NCBI RefSeq assembly: GCF_029223865.1
Contig: NZ_CP119520.1
Location: 1,736,001-1,800,000, forward strand
Direction of reading: 5' to 3'
Origin: Telluria mixta
GTDB taxonomy: Bacteria; Pseudomonadota; Gammaproteobacteria; Burkholderiales; Burkholderiaceae_D
DNA: 64,000 nt
The notes under the pieces were generated by a model that was not told where the DNA came from, ran no database searches, and saw nothing but the letters and a program-made list of their open reading frames with translations. Both the position numbers and the translations under genes were made by a program. Position 1 is the first letter of the stretch; the number at the start of each line of letters is the position of its first letter. This document shows positions 25,603 to 34,281 of this stretch, one piece after another.

Positions 25603-26319
25603 TCAGTCCGGCAACTCGTCTTCGTGCAGCCCGGCGATTTCCGTTTCGGCCATCGCTTCCTCGACCCAGCGCGCGACGGCCGGGTGCGCGAGCACGCGCG
25701 CGCAATAGGCCTGCAGCGCGGGCGCCATGGCCACGCCGTAGGTCTGGAAGCGCGTGACGACGGGCGCGAAGAAGGCGTCGGCGATGGAAAAATCGCCGAA
25801 CAGGAAGTTGTGGTGGCCGAAGCGGGACAGGCACTCTTCCCAGATCTCGCAGATGCGGCCGATGTCGGCCTGGGCCCCCGGCGTACGGCCACGGCCCGGC
25901 AGGCGCGCCTTGATGTTCATCGTCATCGCGGTGCGCAGGTCGCCGAAGCCGGAATGCATTTCGGCGACGACGGAACGCGCCAGCGCGCGGGCGGCCACGT
26001 CCTGCGGCCACATATGCTTCTCAGGAAATTGCTCGGCTACGTATTCGCAGATGGCGAGGCTGTCCCAGATCGTCATCTCGCCGGCCAGCAGCACGGGCAC
26101 GCGGCCGGACGCCGAGTACTGCGCGATGTTGGTAGCCGTGTCCGGCTTGTCGAGCAGGACGCGTACTTCCGTGAACGGGATGCCGGCGGCGACGAGCGCC
26201 ACCCACGGGCGCATCGACCACGAAGAGTAATTTTTGTTGCCGATGACCAGGGTCAGGCCAGCCTGGCGTGCGTTGTCGAGGGTCTGCGTCAATGTCGGGT
26301 CGAGTTCGAGAGTCTGCAT
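25603..26319 (-). CDS. Glutathione S-transferase family protein
   Basis: The 238-residue protein has an N-terminal thioredoxin-like GST domain (LVIGNKNYSSWSMRPWVAL, then SASGRVPVLLAGEMTIWDSLAI with the cis-proline and the glutamyl/serine glutathione-binding block). An all-helical C-terminal domain (about 105-225, FLFGDFSIADAFFAPVVTRF) follows. The NYSSWS motif places the catalytic serine in the first helix. The role is probably detoxification or thiol chemistry in the cytoplasm; no substrate can be read. The first 20 residues precede the domain, so the true start may be later. It overlaps the cca gene by one base. Confidence 0.88.
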   Translation of the reverse strand: MQTLELDPTLTQTLDNARQAGLTLVIGNKNYSSWSMRPWVALVAAGIPFTEVRVLLDKPDTATNIAQYSASGRVPVLLAGEMTIWDSLAICEYVAEQFPEKHMWPQDVAARALARSVVAEMHSGFGDLRTAMTMNIKARLPGRGRTPGAQADIGRICEIWEECLSRFGHHNFLFGDFSIADAFFAPVVTRFQTYGVAMAPALQAYCARVLAHPAVARWVEEAMAETEIAGLHEDELPD

Positions 26320-26341
26320 GGTGTGGCGTGATCGTTGAAGG

Positions 26342-27307
26342 TCAGCGCCCGGCACGGGCGCGCAGGACGTCGAGTCCGCCGGGCGGCGCCAGGTACTGCG
26401 GCGCGACGGCCTCGAGCGCCGTGAGCTTGATTCCCAGCGCCGTTGTTGTCAAGACTTTATTGTCCCTGGACGGCTGGACGACGTTGTCCACCTTCATCGA
26501 ATCGAGGTTGTCGCGCGTGATGACGGGCTCGCCCGGCAGCAGTTCGAAGAACATCGCCTGCAGCCGCGCGAGCGCGTCCGGCAGGGCGATCACCTTGCGC
26601 TCGTGGCCGGCATAGCGCCCCGCCAGCCGCACCAGTTCGCCCAGCTCGTAGACCTGCGGCCCGCCCAGTTCATACGTGAAGCCGGCCGTGTGCGGATCGA
26701 GCAGCGCACGCACGTACGCCTCGGCCACGTCGCCCACGTACACGGGCTGGAAGCGCGCGTGCGCACAGGCGAGCGGGACGACAGGCAGGTGGCGCTGCAG
26801 GCGCGCGAACATGTTGAGAAATTTGTCTTCCGGGCCGAACACGACGGATGGCCGGAAGATCGTCGCCGCGACGCCGGGCTGGCTTGCCGCGGCCGCTTCG
26901 CCGTCGGCCTTCGAGCGCTGGTACATCGACGGGCCGTTGCGGTCCGCGCCCAACGCGCTCATGTGCAGGTAGCGCGGCACGCCCTCGAGCGCGCAGGCGG
27001 CGGCGATGCGGCGCGGCAGTTCCACGTGGGCACGGCGGAAATCCGGCCCGTACGGATCGCCGCGGCGCGAATGGAGGATGCCGACCAGGTTGATGACGGC
27101 ATCGCGCCCGGCCACGAGCTTGCGGAGCGCCGTGTCGTCGTACGGGTCGGCCTGCACGATGTCGACGCCCAGCGGCATCAGGTGCATCGCATGGCGTTCG
27201 TGCCGCGTGGGCACGACGATGTCGATGGCGTGCTCGGACAGCCTGGCCGCCAGGTGGCTGCCGATGAATCCGGTTCCGCCGAACAGAACGACCGACTGCG
27301 CGTGCAT
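26342..27307 (-). CDS. NAD(P)-binding SDR protein, NDUFA9/complex I-type epimerase relative
   Basis: The 321-residue atypical short-chain dehydrogenase begins with the Rossmann motif VVLFGGTGFIGSHLAARL and has NLVGILHSR, the YQRSKADGE active-site block (YxxxK) and FRPSVVFGPEDKFLNMFA. This pattern is typical of the NDUFA9-like subgroup, whose bacterial members bind NAD(P)H and may act on quinone or lipid-linked substrates. The start ATG follows CAGGAGTCCAGC. It lies in a run lytic transglycosylase / SDR / GST / cca on the minus strand, an order I associate with Burkholderiales. Enzymatic role unknown. Confidence 0.85.
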   Translation of the reverse strand: MHAQSVVLFGGTGFIGSHLAARLSEHAIDIVVPTRHERHAMHLMPLGVDIVQADPYDDTALRKLVAGRDAVINLVGILHSRRGDPYGPDFRRAHVELPRRIAAACALEGVPRYLHMSALGADRNGPSMYQRSKADGEAAAASQPGVAATIFRPSVVFGPEDKFLNMFARLQRHLPVVPLACAHARFQPVYVGDVAEAYVRALLDPHTAGFTYELGGPQVYELGELVRLAGRYAGHERKVIALPDALARLQAMFFELLPGEPVITRDNLDSMKVDNVVQPSRDNKVLTTTALGIKLTALEAVAPQYLAPPGGLDVLRARAGR

Positions 27308-27338
27308 GCTGGACTCCTGCTGGTTATCCTACAAAAAG

Positions 27339-29414
27339 TCAGGGGAGGCCGATGCCCCCGCCGCGCGGCGTGATCGTGCCCAGGCGCGCCTTGAGCGATT
27401 GCGGACGCTTGTCGAACAACGCGGCATAGTTCGTCGCGTTCGACATCACGTTGCGCACGTAGGTTCGGGTTTCCTCGAACGGGATCGACTCGACGAACAC
27501 GGCCCCTTCCATCGGCGCCGTCAACAGCCCGCGCCACGTGCGCGCCCGTCCCGGTCCGGCGTTGTAGGCGGCCGTCGCCAGCACCTGCGAGCCTTCCGCA
27601 TTGTTCAGCACCATGTTCAGGTAATTGGTGCCGAGCACGATATTCGTCCGGATATCGCTGAGCATGCCGTGACCGTAATCCGTCAGGCCGATCTTTTCCG
27701 CCACCCATTTACCGGTCGACGGCATCACCTGCATCAGCCCGGACGCCCCCACGCCCGACTGCGCATCCGTCACGAAGCGCGATTCCTGGCGGATCAGGCC
27801 GTAGACCCACGCCTGGTCGAGGCCGAGGCCCTGCGCCGTCGGATGCAGGATGTCGTTGTGCGGCGCCGGGAAGCGCTGGGTGTAGTCGAATTCGGTGCGC
27901 GTGCGTTCCGACGTGGACAGCATGCGGTCGAGGATATCGTTCTGGCGCGCGAACTCGGCGGCGGCCAGCAGCTGGCGTTCCGTGAAACCGTTGAGCGCCC
28001 AATTCCATTCGCGCGTGCCCTCGAAGCGCATGCGCATCGAAAAGAATTTCAACGCGCGCTTGAAGCCGGGATTGGTCGCCACCTGCGCCAGCTCGGCCGG
28101 CGTGGGCGGCGCGGCGCTGGGCGGGATGCTGATCTGCATGCCCAGCTCTTCCATCGCCAGCTGGCCATAAAAACTGTTCTGGTCGGCGATGCGGCGGAAC
28201 AGCGCCTGCCCATCCTCGCGCCGGCCTTCGGCCTGCAGGGCGCGGCCCAGCCAGTACGTCCAGACGGGCTCGTCATGCTGCGGTGCCGGCATCGCCTCGA
28301 TCGTGGACCGCACCGTCTTCCAGTCGCCGCGGCGCAGCGCGATGCGCGTCTTCCACTCCAGCTGGTTCCACGTCAGCGGCGCCCCTTCGGCCTTCTTCCA
28401 GTCGTCGTACGCCTCCGGCGCCAGCGTCAGCGACGCGGCCAGGGCAATGTTCGCCCAGCCAATCGCGCGTTCCTCGGCCGACAGTTTCGACGCATTCTTG
28501 TTCAGCGCCACTGTCGCCAGCTTCAGGCTCGTGCGCGCCATGCGGCCGAGGGCGACGAGGTAGATCTCGTGATCGGCGCGCGTGCTGCCGATGCCACGCG
28601 CCATCGCCACGGCCGGCAGGTCGACGGCCTGCGCGGCGCGGCTGTCGGACGCGCCCAGCAGCAGCGCCGTGCGGCGCGACGGCCCCGTCGCGTGCATCTC
28701 GCCGGCCAGGCGCAGCTGGGCCAGCAAATCGTTGTTCGTGAACTGGCCGGACTGGACGAGCTGGTTGACGAGCGCGGCGCAGGCTTCGCCGTACAGCGGC
28801 GGATTGTCGAGCAGCACGCGTGCCTCGGCCGCCACGTTTTGTCCCTTCGCTGCGCGCGACAGCAAGGCATAGCACTTGACCTGGTAATCGTCTTTCTTGA
28901 CGAACAGGGGCAGCTCGCGGTCGAAGTTGACCCAGTCGCGCTTGCGGCCGAGTTCCAGCAGCCAGTCGTTGCGCAGGCGGTCGGCGATGGCGCTGCCTTC
29001 GTAACGTTTCAGGAAATCCAGGATTTCCTCGTTGGAAGCGTCGCGTAGCCGCGGTTTGAGCCGATAATAGTCGACGTACGACGGAATCGCGTAGCCCGGC
29101 AACCGTGCCGCCAGCGCCGCGGCCTTGTCGGCATCGTTCTTGCGGGCAGCGTCGCGCAGTTGCGCAAAAATCTCGTCCTGCTCGCGGCTGGCATCCGCCT
29201 GCGGTCCGGGCGCGACCACTGGAGGGGCGGGCGACAGCCCGCCCGGCGCAAGCACCGCCGTCGGTGCGGCAGGTGCGGGGGGTGTCGTACCCGGAGACGC
29301 GGCCTGGGCCGCGACATCGGGCGACGCGAGGAAGAGCAGGCTGGAAGCGGCCACGACGGTGCCGGCTAACAGTGTCTGCGACATCGATAATGCAATATTC
29401 AATGTAGGCTTCAT
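27339..29414 (-). CDS. Soluble lytic murein transglycosylase (Slt70-like)
   Basis: The 691-residue exported protein has a signal-like N-terminus, then a Pro/Ala-rich stretch (about 40-75). A long alpha-helical superhelix domain (about 80-500) and a C-terminal SLT domain follow. The catalytic glutamate sits in IRQESRFVTDAQSGVGASGL, followed by MQVMPSTGKWVAEKIG and ATAAYNAGPGRARTW. Such enzymes cleave peptidoglycan glycan chains to 1,6-anhydro products in the periplasm. The start is uncertain: ATG codons at 29423, 29414 and 29384 are in frame, and 29414 has a GGATGA ribosome-like site. It is divergent from the cycloligase gene with only seven bases between chosen starts. Confidence 0.92.
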   Translation of the reverse strand: MKPTLNIALSMSQTLLAGTVVAASSLLFLASPDVAAQAASPGTTPPAPAAPTAVLAPGGLSPAPPVVAPGPQADASREQDEIFAQLRDAARKNDADKAAALAARLPGYAIPSYVDYYRLKPRLRDASNEEILDFLKRYEGSAIADRLRNDWLLELGRKRDWVNFDRELPLFVKKDDYQVKCYALLSRAAKGQNVAAEARVLLDNPPLYGEACAALVNQLVQSGQFTNNDLLAQLRLAGEMHATGPSRRTALLLGASDSRAAQAVDLPAVAMARGIGSTRADHEIYLVALGRMARTSLKLATVALNKNASKLSAEERAIGWANIALAASLTLAPEAYDDWKKAEGAPLTWNQLEWKTRIALRRGDWKTVRSTIEAMPAPQHDEPVWTYWLGRALQAEGRREDGQALFRRIADQNSFYGQLAMEELGMQISIPPSAAPPTPAELAQVATNPGFKRALKFFSMRMRFEGTREWNWALNGFTERQLLAAAEFARQNDILDRMLSTSERTRTEFDYTQRFPAPHNDILHPTAQGLGLDQAWVYGLIRQESRFVTDAQSGVGASGLMQVMPSTGKWVAEKIGLTDYGHGMLSDIRTNIVLGTNYLNMVLNNAEGSQVLATAAYNAGPGRARTWRGLLTAPMEGAVFVESIPFEETRTYVRNVMSNATNYAALFDKRPQSLKARLGTITPRGGGIGLP

Positions 29415-29421
29415 TTCATCC

Positions 29422-30027
29422 ATGACCGGCGATTCAAGAATACCATGCCCCTCGAACCCGAGCGTGGCGGACGAGAAACAGGCAGCGAAAACAGCGTTGC
29501 GCAAGGCGCTCAGGACTGCACGTGGGGGGCTTGATCCAGCAATCAAGGTCCAGTGGGATGCACATATCGGCGCGCAGGTGGTCGCGTGGTGGAGATTGCG
29601 CCAGGTAAGTGTCATCGGCGTGTACTGGCCGCTGGCCGGCGAGCCCGACCTGCGCGCGGCGTACGCGGAGCTGCACCAGGCCGGCGTGCGCCTGGCGCTG
29701 CCCGTCGTGATGGAACGCAATGCGCCGCTGACGTTCACCGAGTGGGTCCCCGGCGAAGCCATGTTGCCGGACGAAGCCGGCATCCAGGTCCCGGCCCAGC
29801 TGCGCTTCATCGAGCGCCCGCCGGCCCTCCTGATCCCCTGTCTCGGTTTCAATGCCGAAGGGTATCGCCTCGGCTATGGCGGCGGCTATTACGACCGCAC
29901 CCTCGAACAACCGCCGCGTCCGCACACCTTGGGCATTGCCTACAGTAATCAGGAAGCCATGTTCTCGCACGCGCCGCACGACGTGCCGCTGGACGTGATC
30001 GTGACGGAAACCACCAACGTCACGTGA
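29422..30027 (+). CDS. 5-formyltetrahydrofolate cyclo-ligase
   Basis: The 201-residue protein converts 5-formyl-THF to 5,10-methenyl-THF using ATP. The family's conserved C-terminal block is clear (LIPCLGFNAEGYRLGYGGGYYDRTL), the N-terminal basic helix carries KTALRKALRTAR, and the middle has VSVIGVYWPLAGEPDLR. The gene is close to metF, which uses the next pool of folate one-carbon units, but is convergent with it. The ATG at 29422 gives 14 extra residues; a GTG at 29464 (VADEKQAAKTALR) would also fit the family and avoid overlap with the start region of the divergent transglycosylase gene. Confidence 0.92.
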   Translation: MTGDSRIPCPSNPSVADEKQAAKTALRKALRTARGGLDPAIKVQWDAHIGAQVVAWWRLRQVSVIGVYWPLAGEPDLRAAYAELHQAGVRLALPVVMERNAPLTFTEWVPGEAMLPDEAGIQVPAQLRFIERPPALLIPCLGFNAEGYRLGYGGGYYDRTLEQPPRPHTLGIAYSNQEAMFSHAPHDVPLDVIVTETTNVT

Positions 30028-30029
30028 TG

Positions 30030-30067
30030 AAAAAAATGCCCGCGCGGCCTTCCGGTCGCACGGGCAT
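30030..30067 (-). terminator. Rho-independent terminator of the methyl-cycle operon end (metF)
   Basis: A long hairpin with arms ATGCCCG / CGGGCAT, an inner GCGGCC / GGTCGC stem with one wobble, and a TTCC loop ends in seven T residues on the minus strand, 21 bases after the metF stop. On the plus strand it is followed only by TCTT, so it may weakly terminate the convergent cycloligase gene too. Confidence 0.85.
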
Positions 30068-30087
30068 TCTTGCGGGACAACGCCGGA

Positions 30088-30921
30088 TCAGGCTGCCGTG
30101 ATGCGCTGCCAGATCGCGGTCGTGGCCGCCGCCTGGTTCATGCTGTAGAAGTGCAGGCCGGGCGCGCCGCCAGCGAGCAGGCGCTCGCACAGGCCGCTGA
30201 CGACATCCAGGCCGAACGCCTTGATGGACGCCGAGTCGTCGCCGAAGCTGGCCAGTTTCAGCCGGATCCAGCGCGGAATCTCGGCGCCGCACATGTCGGA
30301 GAAACGCATCAGCTGCGTGTAATTCGTGATTGGCATGATGCCGGCCACGATGGGCACGTCCACGCCGAGCTTGTGCGCATTGTCGACGAACTGGAAGTAC
30401 GCGTCCGGATTGTAGAAATACTGCGTGATCGCGGCATTCGCGCCGGCCTGCACCTTGCGGGCGAAGGCTTGCAGGTCGTCCTGCGGAGAACGTGCCTGCG
30501 GGTGCATTTCCGGATACGCGGCCACCTCGATGTGGAACCAGTCGCCCGTTTCCTGGCGGATGAACTCCACGAGGTCGCTGGCATAGCGCAGTTCGCCCGC
30601 GCCGCCATAGCCACTCGGCAAGTCACCGCGCAACGCCACGAGGCGGCGGATGCCCTTCTCCTTGAATTCCTGCAAGATCGCGCGGATCGATTCGCGCGTG
30701 CCGCCCACGCACGACAGGTGCGGTGCGGCATCATGGCCCGCGGCGAGGATCTCGAGCACGGTCGACAGCGTGCCGTGCTGCGTGCTGCCGCCGGCGCCGA
30801 ACGTCACGGAGAAATACTTAGGATTCAGCTCGGCCAGCTTCTGGCGAGCCACGCGCAGCTTGTCCGCACCCTCGGGCGTCTTGGGCGGAAAAAACTCGAT
30901 ACTGATGTTAGGGGTTTCCAT
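30088..30921 (-). CDS. metF: Methylenetetrahydrofolate reductase
   Basis: The 277-residue flavoprotein matches the bacterial MetF family length. It reduces 5,10-methylene-THF to 5-methyl-THF for methionine synthesis in the cytoplasm. Recognisable blocks are ISIEFFPPKTPEG at the N-terminus (with the catalytic glutamate), FSVTFGAGGSTQ, HLSCVGGTRESI, RRLVALRGDLPSG, ITQYFYNPDAYFQFVD and IVAGIMPITN. The start ATG lies inside the last codons of the small membrane-protein gene (14-base overlap). With ahcY and metK it forms a methyl-cycle cluster. Confidence 0.96.
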   Translation of the reverse strand: METPNISIEFFPPKTPEGADKLRVARQKLAELNPKYFSVTFGAGGSTQHGTLSTVLEILAAGHDAAPHLSCVGGTRESIRAILQEFKEKGIRRLVALRGDLPSGYGGAGELRYASDLVEFIRQETGDWFHIEVAAYPEMHPQARSPQDDLQAFARKVQAGANAAITQYFYNPDAYFQFVDNAHKLGVDVPIVAGIMPITNYTQLMRFSDMCGAEIPRWIRLKLASFGDDSASIKAFGLDVVSGLCERLLAGGAPGLHFYSMNQAAATTAIWQRITAA

Positions 30922-31261
30922 CTTTGTTGAGTAATAAGGTAGAAAGCGCCCACGAAATGACACTGTACAGGATCGCCGCCAGGAACGCGGACCAGAACCC
31001 CGCGACATGAAAACCCCCGACGAGGTGCGCGACCAGCCAGAACAGCAATGCGTTGATCACCAGGATGAACAGGCCCAGCGACACGACCGTCACGGGCAGC
31101 GTCAGCACGACGAGCAACGGACGGATGATCGTGTTCACGAGGCCCAGGACAAGGGCCGCCACGAGGGCGGCGCCGACGTTGTCGACCGATACCGAATGCA
31201 TCAGGTAAGGCAGGGCCATCAGGGCTGCCGCGTTGATCAGCCAGGTCAGGAGCAGGCGCAT
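30908..31261 (-). CDS. Small four-helix membrane protein, phage-holin-like family (PF04020 type)
   Basis: The 117-residue protein is nearly all hydrophobic, with about four helices (LLLTWLINAAALMALPYL, ALVAALVLGLVNTIIRPLL, VVSLGLFILVINALLFWLVA, FWSAFLAAILYSVISW). The NTIIRPLLVVLTLPVTVVSLGLF block is characteristic of the widespread family annotated as phage holin family IV; no phage genes are nearby and a lysis role is not implied. It lies between ahcY and metF and overlaps metF by 14 bases, a linkage I recall as common in Burkholderiales. Function in the methyl cycle is unknown. Confidence 0.85.
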   Translation of the reverse strand: MRLLLTWLINAAALMALPYLMHSVSVDNVGAALVAALVLGLVNTIIRPLLVVLTLPVTVVSLGLFILVINALLFWLVAHLVGGFHVAGFWSAFLAAILYSVISWALSTLLLNKDGNP

Positions 31262-31287
31262 GTCGTGTCTTTCGTGAGAAGTTATCG

Positions 31288-31316
31288 GCACCGCCGACGA
31301 TGGAATCCGGCGGTGC
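31288..31316 (-). other. Hairpin between ahcY and the small membrane-protein gene
   Basis: GCACCGCCG / CGGCGGTGC makes a 9-bp stem with an 11-base loop, 31 bases after the ahcY stop. No T-tract follows on the minus strand, so partial termination or mRNA stabilisation is more likely than full termination. Confidence 0.5.
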
Positions 31317-31347
31317 GCAGCATCAGTTCACGGAAGAGCTTACCAGA

Positions 31348-32763
31348 TCAATAACGGTAGTGTTCCGGCTTGTAGGGGCCTTCCTTGCTTACCGTGATGT
31401 AGGCAGCCTGCTCGTCGGTCAGCTCGGTCAGCTGGGCGTTGAGCTTCTTCAGCTGCAGGCGGGCGACTTTTTCGTCCAGCTTCTTCGGCAGCGTGTACAC
31501 GCCGACCGGGTAGGCGGCGGTATTGGTGAACAGTTCGATCTGGGCGATGGTCTGGTTCGCGAACGACGAGCTCATCACGTACGACGGGTGACCCGTGCCG
31601 CAGCCCAGGTTCACGAGACGGCCTTCGGCCAGCAGGATGATGCGCTTGCCGTCCGGGAAGATGATGTGGTCGACCTGCGGCTTGATGTTTTCCCACTCGT
31701 ACTTGCGCAGCGCGGCGACTTCGATCTCGTTGTCGAAGTGGCCGATATTGCAGACGATCGCCTGGTCCTTCATGCGCAGCATGTGCTGCTCGGTGATCAC
31801 GTGGTAGTTGCCGGTGCAGGTGACGAAGATGTCGCCGTGTTCGGCAGCCATGTCCATCGTCACGACGCGGTAGCCTTCCATCGCGGCCTGCAGTGCGCAG
31901 ATCGGGTCGATCTCGGTGACCCACACCTGGGCCGACAACGCGCGCATGGCCTGCGCCGAGCCCTTGCCGACGTCACCGTAGCCTGCGATGACAGCGATCT
32001 TACCGGCGATCATCACGTCCGTCGCACGCTTGATGCCGTCGACGAGCGATTCGCGGCAGCCGTACAGGTTGTCGAACTTCGATTTCGTCACGGAATCGTT
32101 GACGTTGATGGCCGGGAATGCCAGCTTGCCTTCCGCGTGCATCTGGTACAGGCGGTGCACGCCAGTGGTGGTTTCTTCGGTCACGCCCTGGATTTCCGGC
32201 AGGCGCTTCGAGTACCACTGCGGATCGACGGCCAGGCGGCCCTTGATCGCATTGAACAGGCAGATTTCTTCTTCCGAACCCGGCTTGTCCAGCACCGAGA
32301 TGTCCTTCTCGGCGCGCACGCCCAGGTGCAGCAGCAGCGTGGCGTCGCCGCCGTCGTCCAGGATCATGTTGGCGTGGTTGTCACCCGGCCATTCGAAGAT
32401 GCGATGGGTGTATTCCCAGTATTCGTCCAGCGTCTCGCCCTTGACGGCGAACACGGGCGTACCGACCGATGCGATGGCAGCGGCAGCGTGGTCCTGCGTC
32501 GAGTAGATGTTGCACGAGGCCCAGCGCACTTGCGCGCCGAGGGCTTCCAGCGTACGGATCAGCACGGCGGTCTGGATGGTCATGTGCAGCGAACCGGCGA
32601 TGCGCGCGCCTTTCAGGGGCTGGGCGGCCGCGTATTCGTCGCGGATGGCCATCAGGCCCGGCATTTCGGTTTCGGCGATGCGGATTTCCTTCTCGCCCCA
32701 CGAGGCGAGGCCGATGTCGGCAACGAGGTAGTCCTGGGTGGTGTCTTTGAGTACGGCGCTCAT
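31348..32763 (-). CDS. ahcY: S-adenosylhomocysteine hydrolase
   Basis: This 471-residue cytoplasmic enzyme splits S-adenosylhomocysteine into adenosine and homocysteine and so clears the product inhibitor of methyltransferases. Diagnostic blocks are [29 protein letters not shown], the NAD-binding [17 protein letters not shown], and the C-terminal [13 protein letters not shown]. The bacterial long form with the roughly 40-residue insertion fits its length. The start ATG follows AGGAGGGCGTG; a GTG one codon earlier is too close to the ribosome site. A SAH riboswitch occupies its leader, so expression should rise when its substrate accumulates. Confidence 0.98.
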   Translation of the reverse strand: MSAVLKDTTQDYLVADIGLASWGEKEIRIAETEMPGLMAIRDEYAAAQPLKGARIAGSLHMTIQTAVLIRTLEALGAQVRWASCNIYSTQDHAAAAIASVGTPVFAVKGETLDEYWEYTHRIFEWPGDNHANMILDDGGDATLLLHLGVRAEKDISVLDKPGSEEEICLFNAIKGRLAVDPQWYSKRLPEIQGVTEETTTGVHRLYQMHAEGKLAFPAINVNDSVTKSKFDNLYGCRESLVDGIKRATDVMIAGKIAVIAGYGDVGKGSAQAMRALSAQVWVTEIDPICALQAAMEGYRVVTMDMAAEHGDIFVTCTGNYHVITEQHMLRMKDQAIVCNIGHFDNEIEVAALRKYEWENIKPQVDHIIFPDGKRIILLAEGRLVNLGCGTGHPSYVMSSSFANQTIAQIELFTNTAAYPVGVYTLPKKLDEKVARLQLKKLNAQLTELTDEQAAYITVSKEGPYKPEHYRY

Positions 32764-32795
32764 CACGCCCTCCTTTCAAGTTAAGAAAAAAGTAA

Positions 32796-32859
32796 CGTGA
32801 GCGCGGTGTTGATGATCCGAGCCTGGCGAGATGGGGAATCTCGTCGCAACGCTCCTCGG
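32796..32859 (-). promoter_or_regulatory. S-adenosylhomocysteine (SAH) riboswitch controlling ahcY
   Basis: Read on the minus strand, the leader carries the conserved SAH aptamer segments in order: CCGAGGAGCGTTGCGAC, a short P2 hairpin (GAGAT / ATCTC), GCCAGGCTCGG closing P1 (CCGAG with CTCGG), then GCGCTCACG. The CGCTC of the last segment can pair with GAGCG of the first to form the known pseudoknot. It ends about 20 bases before the AGGAGG ribosome site of ahcY. In this class ligand binding raises expression. Recognition is by consensus and pairing done by eye. Confidence 0.92.
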
Positions 32860-32876
32860 AACTGGTAAGTGTAGCA

Positions 32877-32922
32877 CGGTGAGCACCTTTGTGCTCACCG
32901 GCTGCAGGCGTTTTACAACGCC
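32877..32922 (-). other. Two tandem hairpins after metK, possible terminator region
   Basis: The first stem is a perfect 10-bp CGGTGAGCAC / GTGCTCACCG with loop CTTT (32877-32900), and the second a 6-bp GGCGTT / AACGCC with loop TTAC (32907-32922). They separate metK from the ahcY riboswitch. Neither has a T-tract on the minus strand, so termination would be weak or Rho-assisted. Confidence 0.5.
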
Positions 32923-32932
32923 CGTGGGGGTG

Positions 32933-34102
32933 TTACGCGAGACCGGCTTCGGCGCGCAGCAGCGCGGCCTTGTCGGTGCGCTCCCACGTGAATTCCGGCT
33001 CTTCGCGGCCGAAGTGACCGTAGGCGGCCGACTTGGCGTAGATCGGACGCAGCAGGTCGAGCATCTGCACGATGCCTTTCGGGCGCAGGTCGAAGTGTTC
33101 CATCACCAGTTCGGCGATCTTCTCGTCCGAAATGACGCCCGTGCCTTCGGTGTAGACCGTGATGTTGATCGGACGGGCCACGCCGATCGCGTAGCTGACC
33201 TGCACCTGGCACTGACGCGCCAGGCCGGCGGCCACGACGTTCTTGGCGACGTAGCGGGCAGCGTAGGCGGCCGAGCGGTCGACCTTCGACGGGTCCTTGC
33301 CGGAGAATGCGCCGCCGCCGTGCGGTGCGGCACCGCCGTAGGTGTCGACGATGATCTTGCGGCCGGTCAGGCCGCAGTCGCCCTGCGGGCCGCCGATGAC
33401 GAAGCGGCCGGTCGGGTTGACCAGGTAGCGGGTGTCCTGCAGCCACTCGCGCGGCAGCACCGGCTTGATGATCTCTTCGATCACCGCTTCCTCGATCTGG
33501 CTGTGGCTCACTTCCGGCGCGTGCTGGGTCGACAGCACGACGGTGTTCACGGACACCGGACGGCCGTTGACGTAGCGCAGCGTGACCTGGGACTTGGCGT
33601 CCGGACGCAGCCACGGCAGGCGGCCGTCCTTGCGCAGCTGCGACTGGCGCTCGACGAGGCGGTGCGCATAATAAATAGCGGCCGGCATCAGTTCCGGCGT
33701 CTCATCGCACGCGTAACCGAACATCAGGCCCTGGTCGCCGGCGCCCTGGTCGAGGTCGAGGCCAGCACCTTCGTCCACGCCCTGGGCGATGTCCGGCGAC
33801 TGCTTGTCATAGGCGACGAGCACGGCGCAACCTTTATAGTCGATGCCGTAGTCGGTGTTGTCGTAACCGATGCGCTTGATGGTATTGCGTGCAACTTGAA
33901 TATAATCGACGTTTGCGTGCGTCGTGATCTCTCCGGCCAGGACGACCAGACCCGTGTTGCACAGGGTCTCGGCAGCCACGCGCGCGCGCGGATCCTGTTC
34001 GAGGATGGCGTCGAGGATGGCGTCGGAAATCTGGTCGGCGACCTTGTCCGGATGGCCTTCCGAGACGGACTCGGAAGTGAAGAGGTAGTCGTTGGAAGAC
34101 AT
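32933..34102 (-). CDS. metK: S-adenosylmethionine synthetase
   Basis: The 389-residue enzyme makes S-adenosylmethionine from methionine and ATP in the cytoplasm. The family signatures are present: [20 protein letters not shown] at the N-terminus, [31 protein letters not shown] (the P-loop-like motif) and [11 protein letters not shown] near the end. It precedes ahcY on the same strand, with hairpins and the SAH riboswitch between, so the two are likely separately controlled parts of one methyl-cycle cluster. No riboswitch is recognisable in its own 179-base upstream region. Confidence 0.98.
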   Translation of the reverse strand: MSSNDYLFTSESVSEGHPDKVADQISDAILDAILEQDPRARVAAETLCNTGLVVLAGEITTHANVDYIQVARNTIKRIGYDNTDYGIDYKGCAVLVAYDKQSPDIAQGVDEGAGLDLDQGAGDQGLMFGYACDETPELMPAAIYYAHRLVERQSQLRKDGRLPWLRPDAKSQVTLRYVNGRPVSVNTVVLSTQHAPEVSHSQIEEAVIEEIIKPVLPREWLQDTRYLVNPTGRFVIGGPQGDCGLTGRKIIVDTYGGAAPHGGGAFSGKDPSKVDRSAAYAARYVAKNVVAAGLARQCQVQVSYAIGVARPINITVYTEGTGVISDEKIAELVMEHFDLRPKGIVQMLDLLRPIYAKSAAYGHFGREEPEFTWERTDKAALLRAEAGLA

Positions 34103-34281
34103 TAAGGCTCCTGATACTGTTATGAAAATTGCCGCAGCACCAAGGCCTGCGACGCTTTAGCGAGATTTATATTCCGCTTCGCAAGTTGTCATTAACTCCG
34201 CGGATGCTACAAAGTGGTATTTTACGCTCCTCCAAAAATTCTGGCACAGCAACTCGTCGGTTCTCTACCCTAAATCAATAA

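Noticed and set aside
29385..29460. 6S RNA gene next to the 5-formyl-THF cycloligase, as in Escherichia coli
   Set aside because: The region upstream of the cycloligase is occupied by the divergent transglycosylase gene, leaving no room for a roughly 180-base RNA.
30908..31261. Prophage remnant suggested by the holin-like membrane protein
   Set aside because: The family is widespread on chromosomes, the gene sits in a methyl-cycle cluster, and no other phage gene is present.
34103..34281. Possible SAM or SAH riboswitch upstream of metK
   Set aside because: None of the SAH consensus segments seen before ahcY, nor a recognisable SAM-I or SAM-II core, is present.
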